From Neonectria sp. B-13 (lineage: Eukaryota; Ascomycota; Sordariomycetes; Hypocreales; Nectriaceae): DNA of 64,000 nt. Shown here in pieces: positions 11,935 through 21,182 of this stretch. The stretch spans positions 1 through 64,000 of the forward strand of contig NOKP01000041.1 of the NCBI GenBank assembly GCA_002682825.1. The letters run 5' to 3'. The notes under the pieces are model-generated. The model was not told where the DNA came from. It was given only the letters and a program-made list of their open reading frames with translations, and made no database searches. Numbering within the stretch: the stretch's first letter is position 1; each line of letters starts with the position of its first letter. The position numbers and the translations under genes were made by a program.

Positions 11935-13028
11935 TCATACCGCTGTGGCCTTTACCCCATCCTCAGTCATCTCAGCGGGTATCTCGGGTCCCCAGACGGA
12001 TAGCGGACCAGCAATGCCCCGCTTCGTGCCTGTGTGAACATTGACCAGATCTCCATCGGTGTAGTGTTCAATGATGAACCCACTGGGATCTCTCCAGTAG
12101 TCGAAAATCTGCGATCCTAGAATATGCCTTCCCACACCCCATACAGCCTTGTGACCCTTGCTTGCCAGCCAGTCATGTCCAAGGAGCTGAGTATCGAAAT
12201 CCTCCACTTCATAAGACGTATGATGCAGGCGATCATGCTCTCCGGGGGACGCACGGCTGAGAAAAAGACTGTGGTGGTCTGAGAATCGCTCTCCTAGGTC
12301 TAGGTGCATGAAGGCGATGACGTCTATGTCCTTATTCGTGGGTGGCGAGAGCACATCAGATGGAACAAAGTTGAAATTGCTCGTGTACCACTTGATTTCC
12401 TCATCCCACTTGGCGACAATGAATCCGTAGTGGCCCAGTTTATGGATCATTGCCGGCCCAGGGTGAAACCGCTGGAACTTACCTGAATACAAGAGTCAGT
12501 CCGTTCCACATACTCGAACACACGATGCAGGCAAAGAAAGACGAACTTACCGAGTCTGCGCTTGCTGATGCTCCCGTTGAAGGGCCCCAGGTTGTCAACC
12601 ACTGCAGACGGGGCGGACTCGCACGCCGGTCTTTCAACCTGCCCAAACAACACGTGGAAAGAGAACCCCGAGGGCGTCTTGAGCGTTACCCTGCGACCGC
12701 CTCCGGGATACGGAGCGAGATCTGAGACCTCGGCTCCCTCCATGGCTGCAGCCTTGTCGAAGTCCTCTACCGTCTGGGCAATCCAGGCCCCACCGCCAAA
12801 CGCCGTGGTGCCCGCTGGAGCCTTGCGGGCGACGTAACAGTACGGATCTTTGCTGTAGCCGCGATAGAGGACTACGTCGTCGGAGCGCCACGCCTCAACT
12901 AGACCGAAGTCTACGGCAAATTTGCCGAAATCATCAAGATCTGGATGCTCGAAATATACATGGGAAATCCGTTCGAGCTGGATCTTGGAAGGATCGTTTT
13001 GAACCACGCCAAGTCGGAGGGAAGCCAT
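11935..13028 (-). CDS. Type I extradiol ring-cleavage dioxygenase (glyoxalase/VOC fold)
   Basis: Predicted Fe(II) dioxygenase that opens a catechol ring next to the two hydroxyls (meta cleavage). Two exons, 13028-12551 and 12482-11935, give 1,026 nt and 341 residues with no frame problem. The N-terminal VOC module starts LERISHVYFEHPDLDDFGKF; the C-terminal catalytic module carries MIHKLGHYGFIV (first His ligand), DRLHHTSYEV (second His) and PSGFIIEHYTDGD (Glu ligand), in the order and spacing of the BphC/2,3-dihydroxybiphenyl dioxygenase family. Start chosen at MASLRLGVVQ rather than the in-frame ATG at 13079, because family proteins begin this way. It is divergent from the acetoacetyl-CoA synthetase gene and shares a motif-rich 0.8 kb promoter with it. 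The exact substrate is unknown; other VOC enzymes are possible, but the complete 2-His-1-Glu set argues for an active dioxygenase. Confidence 0.88.
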
Positions 13029-13212
13029 GATGAACAGTCGGTTGTGCTTGGAAATTCGGATAGAACAGGTGTGCGGCAATAGAGTCCTTGGTGGCTTAGA
13101 CCTTATCTATCGATATCACCCAAAGCCCTACGACGACAGTAGCTATTAATACTAATGGCCTCAGAATGGCGCACTGGATTGATCGTTGAAAGTAGCCGGA
13201 ATGCGTCTACGT

Positions 13213-13226
13213 CCTCCGTTTGGAGG
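13213..13226. promoter_or_regulatory. Inverted repeat CCTCC-N4-GGAGG
   Basis: Perfect 5-bp arms around GTTT, 185 bp upstream of the dioxygenase start codon. Such short GC-rich palindromes are typical targets of Zn2Cys6 dimers. Its function is inferred. Confidence 0.45.
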
Positions 13227-13255
13227 TGATGCTCGCTGACTCGAGGACAGTGGAG

Positions 13256-13281
13256 CCTCCGCTGAGGAAGTTCCGCGGAGG
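13256..13281. promoter_or_regulatory. Inverted repeat CCTCCGC-N12-GCGGAGG
   Basis: Perfect 7-bp arms with a 12-bp spacer; the right half also contains the palindrome TCCGCGGA. It lies 228 bp upstream of the dioxygenase start. Candidate operator for one of the four local Zn2Cys6 regulators. Confidence 0.45.
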
Positions 13282-13477
13282 ATCTCCATGTGGAATGTCG
13301 ACTAGTGAGTTACTCCTTTGCTCTAATGCGTTCTAGAACACAGAGATTGCGCTGGTTCTAATTGACATTCAACAGAAGAAATGAAAAAAGGGGTCCTGTC
13401 ACAGCGTTCCGCTGCACTACCACCCTCCCAACCACCATCCCACAACGAGCCTGGGCCTTTTAGGTACAGGGTGGTTC

Positions 13478-13487
13478 CTCCGCGGAG
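13478..13487. promoter_or_regulatory. Palindrome CTCCGCGGAG
   Basis: Perfect 10-bp palindrome, followed directly by TAA so that it includes CGGAGTAA (13483-13490). That 8-mer recurs upstream of the MFS gene (16841) and the FAH-family gene (20728). It lies 344 bp upstream of the synthetase start. Confidence 0.45.
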
Positions 13488-13830
13488 TAATTTACTATGT
13501 TGGGAATCCGCGCGCTGCCTTTGCGCGTTTTATCACCCCATGGGCCAATGGCGAACAAGCACGAGGCCGTTACTCTGGACAGTAGCCTGCCTCCACAGGT
13601 CGGACACTTCTCCTCGATACAGTCGTTCCGGGTCAAAATCCAGTTATGCCGGAAAGCAATATCCAACCGAGCTTTGTGCATATAGGGTTATTTTGCGTCG
13701 TTACGAAACAGCGTATGGTTGTTGATCGCGGAAAGTACGCCCGGTTATATTCATGCCATCTAGATTGTTCAGAACATCTCATTCCTTATCGACACCCTCA
13801 AGCTATTGCCGAAGCCCCCACGCATTAATA

Positions 13831-16404
13831 ATGTCGGCATCATCAGCAGTAGCACCAAAGGGTCCATGGATGCATCCCAGCCCTCACCTGACGCATCTAG
13901 ACGCATTCCGAAGATGTATCAACCGCAAGTACGGCCTGAACTTGACCAACTACACCCAGCTCCACAAGTGGTCTGTTGATGAGATCGAGTCCTTCTGCCG
14001 CGAGATCTGGACCTTTTGCGGCCTGGTCTACACCAAACCCCCAACAGCCGTCGCCGTTGGCATCGAATCTATGTGGCCGCGGCCGCGATGGTTCCCGGGC
14101 GCCCGGCTTAACTACACAGAGAACGTACTGATCAAAGGGTTAGCCGCTCACCCGGACGCGGTCGCTGTGTCGGCGTGTCGCGAGGGGGGAACGCAATGGC
14201 GCCATCTAACGTGGATGGAGCTCCGGCGGCAAGTCGCCTTGTACACCAGTGCCTTGAGACATGCGGGAGTGAAGCAAGGGGATCGCGTGGCGAGTAAGTT
14301 GGGCAACAATCGTCACACGATAGTAGTTCAAGCTGAAGCTGACCTCGAATTGCGCAGCCGTGGCGACAAATTCGATCGAATCGCTCCTTATTCTACTTGC
14401 GGCCGGCACCGTCGGGGCCATCTTCTCGTCCACGGCCCCGGACATGGGGGCTAAGGGCATCGTCGAGAGATACTCTCAGATCCAACCCAAAGTCCTATTT
14501 CTTGAATCCACGGTCCTTTACGGAGGAAAGACGCAGGACCAACGAGAAAAGCTCAAGACGGCCGTTGGAGAGCTAAAGAAACGGGTAAAGCAGCTAGAGC
14601 GTGTTGTTATCATGACAGGGCCGGCCTGGGAGGACACAGACGTGTAAGTGTGCATTCGCAGTTCCTTGATCCAGAGAAGAGCCTCGACTGACATTAGACG
14701 CCACACAGCCTGCACCTGAGTGACTTCCTCAACGTTGAACTCCTGCCACTGGAGTTCACCCAACTTCCATTTGACCATCCCATCTACATCCTTTACTCGT
14801 ACGTCTGTCGACGCTCTTGGCCGTACAGATTGAGCTCATATTTTCCCTAGCTCCGGCACCACCGGGCCGCCGAAATGTAGGCTGCTTCTGGCACTCGTTG
14901 ATTCTATGGCTTGAACGGATTTAAAGAGACAGAGTCCGTGACATGTCGAAGGGTAACTACTGACAGTATATGCAGGTATCTGCCATGCTGGAGGGGCCGT
15001 CCTTCTTCAGCAGAAAAAGGACCTGATTCTTGGTGCCGATCTAGGAGAAGACTCAACCTACTATCAGTATACCACAGTCAGTCGACGAACCAGTCTTTTT
15101 CCCTGCCAATAGGCCGAGTCTGACTAAAAACCTGGCTAGATTGGTTGGATGATGTGGAATATGCTGGTCGCTGCTCTAAGCATTGGGTCTAGAATCGTCC
15201 TATATGATGGCAGTCCGCTCCATCCCTCGCCGGCATTCCAAGTCCAACTCCTCGAACAGCAGGGGTACGTCTAACAAAGTCATCCTCCAAGCCTCTTTGT
15301 TCCCCTCGCGGGTCACCAATGGATCGCTGATATGCCGTTGTGAAGTGTCACCCACTGGGGTACAAGCCCAAAATTCCTCACGGCGCTTAGGCATAGTCTC
15401 CCTGGTGCATTGCCTCCGCTTCAGAGTCTCCAGGTAGCAGTTGTGTCTGGGGCACCCCTTCCAACGGAGACGAGCGACTGGTTCTACACAGTGTTCCCTA
15501 AGCAAGTCGCCCTTCAAAGCAGTTCAGGGGGGACGGATCTTGCTGCAGGCAGTAAGCATAGCCCCCTAATATCACTGAGGCCCATAGTAAGCACTCCTGC
15601 TGATCATTGCTTGCGGGTATGCAGTCGTCGGCGGCAATTCCATCGTTCCTCTTCACGGACCCCAGCTCGCCGCTCCGATCCTCGGCATGCAGGTCGAGAT
15701 CTGGGATCAGGACGGCAGGAACATTGAGAATTCGGGCCAGAAAGGGGACCTCGTCATTACGAAGCCATTCTTCAGCATGCCAGTCACATTTTGGGGTGAA
15801 GGGGGTCACGAGAAATATCGCAAAGCTTATTTCGATGTTTTCCCGGGCACCTGGTGTCACGGCGACTTCATCTCCAAGGATCTTGAGACTCAGAGTTATG
15901 TCATCCACGGTCGGAGTGATGGAGTGCTGAATCCGGGAGGTATGGCATCTGATGCAGCACAAATCCTTCGAGCAAAATGTAGACTGACCATGATGGGTAT
16001 TTCCAGGTGTCCGATTCGGCACGGCCGATCTCTACAACGTCATCTACAAGTTCTCGCAGGTCGAGGATTGCATTGCTGTCGGGCAGCGCCGGCCGAAGGA
16101 CAACGACGAGCGTGTGCTCCTCTTCCTCAAGATGAGGGACAATTCCCGGCTGGAGGACTCCCTGCGTACAGATATCGTGAAGGCTATCAGGAAGGACTTG
16201 AGTGGGCGTCATGTTCCAGCATATATGTTCCAGGTTCGGGACATCCCATACACGTCGAATGGGAAGAAGATTGAGAATCTCGTCAGAGACATAGTGTGCA
16301 GGGAGACGGTCAGGGTCGGCGGCACGGCGGCAAACCCGGAGTGCCTGAAGGAGTATGAGCAATATCTTCATCTGCCGTTGGTGGAAGAGAAGGCCAAGCT
16401 CTAA
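13831..16404 (+). CDS. Acetoacetyl-CoA synthetase
   Basis: Predicted ATP-dependent acyl-CoA ligase of the acetoacetyl-CoA synthetase family, which converts acetoacetate (or a close relative) plus CoA and ATP to the thioester. The N-terminal ACAS-type segment is present: PRPRWFPGARLNYTENVL at about 14083. Then LLAAGTVGAIFSSTAPDMG (about 14390), the AMP-binding loop SGTTGPPK (about 14852), WGTSPKFLTALRHSLPG, SSGGTDLAAG (about 15521), CHGDFI (about 15858), HGRSDGVLNPGG (about 15907) and the C-terminal TSNGKKIENLVR (about 16256) with the catalytic Lys region. About eight short introns, e.g. 14294-14357 and a GTAGGC..ATGCAG intron after PK. Start ATG at 13831 gives MSASSAVAPKGPWMHP. About 700 residues, normal for the family. 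Next to an FAH-family hydrolase it could activate a released acetoacetate (inference). Confidence 0.88.
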
Positions 16405-17174
16405 GCTACCGTTGCAAGAGAATCATGCGCAGATATTTCATAGGGCAGAATGCTACAAGGAAACCCAGGTAGATGTAATTGGACGAATACACCATGGGAA
16501 ATCAGAGCACGGCACAGCACGCATAATCTCAGTATCTTTATCGTTGACCATTTTGTCCATTTCTAAGTATTTGTGAGAACAAGCATCCTCTTGAGGGCAA
16601 AAGTAGCCAGGAACTCGCAGCCACTTCATTCCTCATGTGCTCGATACTAGTAAAGATTATCTTGTCGGGGAAGACTTGCTTGATCCGTCGGTACTGACAA
16701 CAGTGTGAGCGACGGCTTTCTGGCTCCTAGACAACTTCTCGCCGAGATTCATGTTCGATCACCCCGATCGTCCATTTAGCTGGCGACAAGTTGGGGGGGC
16801 CGGAGCGTCGTGGACGTGTCATTCATGATCCCCATGGCGCCGGAGTAATGGGCGCTTAGACCATCCCCAACGCGGGGAACTCTATGCACCAGTTCCTCCG
16901 GCGCTATTCCTCTGGAATGATTGATGATAGGCTGCATCGCGGTTGGTTGGGGCCGCGTTGCCATACAGGGCAGTCTTGTATCCTCGACTCCAGATGTAAG
17001 ACGGTCCAATGCGACGGGGTTAAAAGGGGGTGGCCTGATACCATTGACAACGATGCTTACCACTGCATCGGGCCGCAGCAATCATCATAAACATATCGGT
17101 TCAGACTCGATTGCTGTATAATCCGCCTGCTGACTGCTTAAATATTGCAACCAAGTCTTCTCAGTCTCTTCATT
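16405..17174. promoter_or_regulatory. Intergenic region, promoter of the MFS gene
   Basis: 770 bp with no coding signal. It contains GCGCCGGAGTAATGGGCGC, including the CGGAGTAA 8-mer at 16841-16848, 327 bp before the transporter start codon, and several CCTCCGG stretches near 16892. Confidence 0.45.
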
Positions 17175-18785
17175 ATGGCTTTGTCTCCTTGGGTATGTAA
17201 ACTAAAGCTCGAGTTCTGTCAAGTCGACATGCTGAAACTCGCAGTCGTGGCCACTCTGGTGGCGCCTCCTAATCCTCTTCAACGTTAGCTTCTACAACAT
17301 GCTCGGAAACGTCTTTGCTGCAGGCATATCGCCTCTCTTCGGGCTCATTATGCAGGAGTTTCACTGTACCGAGAATGAAGCATCGCAGCTCGGCACGTAC
17401 GTCTTACTTACCTTGGGTCTCTCGGTACGTGAAACATTCCACGTGTTGCATGGGCGACGGCAATCCTCCATCATTCTCTCTCGATTGGCACTAACACCGA
17501 TGTCGCCCAGAACTTGATTGCTCTCCCCTTGGTCTTCCTTATTGGCAAGCGCTACACGATTATCGTCTCTCTCGTCGTCTTCCTTGCTGCCAACATCTGG
17601 AGCGGCGAGGCGCAGTCCTACCAATCCCTTCGGAGCGCCCGCATCCTAGGTGGAATGGCCGGCGGCCTGATCGAGGCTCTCGCTCCTGCCATAGTCACCG
17701 AGACGTTCCCGGAACGCCAGCTAGCCAGGGCCATGGTGGTCTACATCGGATTCCTTGCCACTGGAGCAGCGCTTGGTCCCATCATATCGGGTGCCGTAGC
17801 CCAGGGCTTAGGAGAATGGAGATGGTTCCAGAGAATCATGTCTATCGCCGTGGCTGTGAATCTCGTCTTCAGCATCATCATGCTCCCGGAGACGACGCAC
17901 GACGACATGAACCTCAGCGAAGGAGTGGTCTTGGGGGGGCAGGGAGAAGAGACGGAGACAAGGAAGACGGAGTGCAAAGCTGAAGAGAGCATGATCGAGA
18001 ACGCCACGAGCACGGCACAGACCTCATCGCCGGTTGAACAACCGACGCTGAAGATGGAATACGTGCGGCGATCCTTCTCCCTGCACTTCGTCGAACTGAA
18101 CTGGAAAGCCTCCCTCATCTCCTTCTTCAAGCCCTTTGAGCTCATCGTCCTGCCCCAAGTCCTCGCCACTGTTGTCATATTCGGCCTGACCATCGGCTGG
18201 ACTGCCATCACTTCCATCCTCATCTCCATCATCTACGCCCAGCCGCCCCTCCTCTGGGGCCCATTGTCTATCGGTCTACTCAACACCGGGCCGCTGGTTG
18301 GTATTACCATTGGCCTCCCCATCGGCGGTGCCCTCGCCGACATGCTCTTCAACCGCGAAACCCGACGATCCAACGGCGTGACCAACCCAGCAACCCGTCT
18401 CCCGGCCCTATTGCCTGGTGCCTTGCTCAGCCCTGCTGGCTGCGTAGTCATGGGCTTTGCGCTACGGGACCCGGGCAATTACATTGTGGTATGCGTGGGC
18501 TGGGGCATGCTATGTCTCGGACTTACGAGCTCGGCCAACGTTCTTCTCACGTATGCTGTCGACTGTCTGCCGACGAGAGCCGGACATATTGGCGCCCTGG
18601 CCAACGTGACAAAGAATAGCATCGGGTTTGCTGTGTCGTATGGCGCTGTGGACTGGTTGCGGAGGGTGGGCCCGGTCAATCAGTTTTCTACCATGGCGGG
18701 CATACTGTGGGGATCGTACCTCCTCGCGATTCCCATTTGGATGTTTAGCAAGACTTTGGTGAGAAAGACGGCGGCCTTTGCGTGA
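17175..18785 (+). CDS. MFS transporter, 12-TM DHA1-like
   Basis: Plasma-membrane major facilitator of 490 residues. Three exons: 17175-17192 (MALSPW), 17245-17424 and 17511-18785, all joined in phase 0. The N-half shows LGTYVLLTLGLS then NLIALPLVFLIGKRYTII, a degenerate motif-A region, followed by SARILGGMAGGLIEALAPAI and VTETFPERQLARAMVVYIGF (family motif after TM4), and GPIISGAVAQGLGEWRWFQR. A charged central loop rich in Glu and Lys lies at about 17930-18060, and a second six-helix block follows. The architecture matches the fungal DHA1 drug:H+ antiporter group (HOL1-like), whose members move many small organics. Its place between the synthetase and the FAH-family gene suggests uptake or export of the pathway substrate. 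Confidence 0.88.
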
Positions 18786-19465
18786 GTGGCGAAGGACGTA
18801 GAGGGCTTCTATGTTACAGCAGATATCTGGGGTCAACTCTAAGCTGCCCATGGAGATCCGGATCCAGATGAGTTGTCGATCTACGAAGGACCGACCTTCA
18901 GTCACTCCTTAAATAGAAATTAAGAGTCTCTCATTATCACGATCTATCCGAAGTTGCGATATTACATCTGGACGCTGGTCTTGGTGGCTTGGCTATCGTA
19001 ATGCGAGGAATGCGTCTCAGACGTAAGTATGTGATATATGTAAATGACCATTTAAGCTGTAATATTGTCTAATAGGACAGCATGGAGATGGATAGCACGG
19101 GACTCTCATCAGGCCTATGTCAATACGGACACAACCCACCATCACCCTCGTTCGGACGTCAAACCAGTAGAGGATCTAATCACCCTACTCTACCCTCCAT
19201 TAGCTTCCCCCACCGATAATATCGACATCGTGGGAAGCTCTTGGCGGTTGAGAATACCTCACACCCGTTCGTCTGAGACTTGAAGCCTGTTCTTGAATAA
19301 TACTTCCACATGACACTATGGCTACATTCTTGGGCTGTCTTGTCTACCTTGGGGTTGGTTAAGATCTGAGTTAGAATACGTAGGGCTTATATGAATACCA
19401 TTTCAACATCTAGCCAGCACTCCCTATGTGTTTTTGCTGATTGGAGGCTAGTGCATGCACCGTTG
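18786..19465. other. Intergenic, convergent 3' ends
   Basis: 680 bp between the 3' end of the transporter and the 3' end of the FAH-family gene. I see no gene; it should hold both terminators. Confidence 0.4.
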
Positions 19466-20569
19466 TTATCCAAAGACAATCTTATTTCTCAACACGCCCA
19501 CGTTCGGGATCTCCACCTCGACAACGTCGTTATCCGTCAAGAGACGGCGAGGGCTCTTGAAAACCCCAACACCGGCCGGCGTGCCAGTCATGACTACTGT
19601 CCCAGCAGGGATAGTCGTGCCTTTAATCACGGGTACCAATTAGTCGAGTGCTGATGCAGGGGAGAACAAGGAAATGGCACGAATTGGCGACATACCCTGG
19701 CTCATCCAACTCAATATCTCGGCAGGCTTCCATATGAGGTCTTTCATAACCTCTGCCTCTTGTACAGTTTCTCCATTCAGACGTGTGATGAGTTTGAGAC
19801 CTTCTCCTAGCTCAATGACCTCTGGGTGTACAAGCATTGGCCCAATGGGGGCAAACTTGTCGAAGGCCTTGGCGAAGTAGAATTGACGCCCACACTGCTC
19901 CGGAAGCTGATACAAGCGGCATGATATGTCATTGCCCACGGTGTAGCCAAGGATGCATGACTGGGCTTCCTTTGTGTTCACGTCGCGACATTCGCGAGAA
20001 GTCACAAACACGAGTTCTCCCTGGAACCGAAGCCGGCGGTCAGTAGGAGATTCAAGCTAGGCGGCTGAAGTGATAGTTATACCTCGTAGTCCGGTAAACT
20101 TGACGCGCAGAATTTGTTCATCACTATGTCCTCGTAAGGATCTGCCAAAGCGGCAGCTGGCTTAGTCCACAACGGAGGGTGTTGCGTGACCGCAAGCTGA
20201 AGAACACATGGTGTCAGTCTTCTTTGTGTTCGGTGGACGCCAGCGTTCCAACATGTAGAGTGACATACCTCGGCTTCTTCCGCGTGCGACTGGTAGTTTA
20301 ATCCAACGCAGTAGATGGGTACTCCGGTTCGAGGGACAGGTGCAAGGATCTGTCTTGATTAGGGCCAAGTCATTGAGTAACTGACTGCTTACCTTTCCGA
20401 GTCTGACGCGTCTCCCGCCATTTCTTGCCACTAATCCTTCAACGGAGACATAGCCATCGACGTGCGATACGACACTAAGCTGCTCTGGGCCATTAACACC
20501 CAGGTCAGCAAAGTATATCTGGTTGTCGTCGGCACACTCGAATCGGACGAGGCAATGAAACGGCGGCAT
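19466..20569 (-). CDS. Fumarylacetoacetate hydrolase family protein
   Basis: Predicted metal-dependent C-C bond hydrolase or hydratase acting on acylpyruvate-like products of ring cleavage. About five exons. The N-terminal exon begins MPPFHCLVRFECADDNQIYF; then VPIYCVGLNYQSHAEEAE (the GxNYxxHAxE hallmark), SLPDYEGELVFV (the ExE metal ligands), GYTVGNDISCR (Asp ligand), FDKFAPIGPML, and, after a final intron (about 19639-19703), GTVVMTGTPAGVGVF. Stop codon at 19466-19468. About 300 residues, so it is the short FAH-domain type (acylpyruvase/HHDD hydratase-like) rather than classical fumarylacetoacetase of about 420 residues. In this neighbourhood it is the natural enzyme for the extradiol product. 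Confidence 0.88.
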
Positions 20570-21182
20570 TGCTAATGATGATGAGGAACGTGGTTCCGAG
20601 TGGAAGTTGAAGGACGGAAGTCTAGGTCAAAAAGAAGAGGGGATGAATGAATATCTTACTGAGAAACAAAGTAGGTTTTATGATTGGGTGGGATAGCCTA
20701 GGGCTACGGGGGAAATGAGATACTCCTCGGAGTAACTCACAAGGCCCGCCGAAAACGTGGGCCATCGAAAATCCCGGCCTCTCATTTGCGCCGCCAAACC
20801 TCCGACGGCAGCCGGAAGAATGGGGGAAAATCCGCCGGTAACTTCTAAAAGTTAGCACCGGGGCAGCGTCAATGCGATGGCTAGCGAGTAAGGTGGGTGT
20901 GGACGACGCGGACTTGATGAGACTGGATCGCCACTTACTATCTAGGATCTCGCTGCTGACCTCAGCAAGCCTATAAATCAGCAGCATATTTCTTCGCGTC
21001 GGAGATTGCCCCGTGCAGCTCTTCGAACTATATACCGGGGCTCTCGAAACCCAATCGACTCGACGAGTTGTATCTACAAGGCAATCGCACTTTCTGGTAA
21101 GATATCCGAAGGTGTGCCGTTGTCATTGCCGCAGCTCGGCACCATTTCTCGGACCTGAGGATACGCATCATCACGCTTGAAG
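20570..21182. promoter_or_regulatory. Divergent promoter between FAH-family gene and CTF1-like regulator
   Basis: 613 bp between two start codons on opposite strands. It contains ACTCC-TC-GGAGT (20722-20733) overlapping the 8-mer CGGAGTAA (20728-20735), further CCG/CGG triplets (CCGACGG at about 20806, CCGCCGG at about 20830), and TATA-like sequences at about 20970 and 21030. Regulation of the FAH gene by one of the local zinc-cluster proteins is plausible. Confidence 0.5.

Larger units (their letters stand above)
13029..13830. promoter_or_regulatory. Divergent promoter between dioxygenase and synthetase
   Basis: An 802-bp gap between the two start codons. It holds three GGAG/CTCC inverted repeats, listed separately, which look like binding sites for Zn2Cys6 dimers. 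The open frame at 13381-13725 has no protein-like features and is probably chance. Confidence 0.55.

Noticed and set aside
13381..13725. 114-codon plus-strand frame before the synthetase
   Set aside because: No similarity or signal; lies in a promoter-like region with palindromes.
17741..18232. 163-codon minus-strand frame rich in Met
   Set aside because: Shadow of the MFS helices on the other strand.
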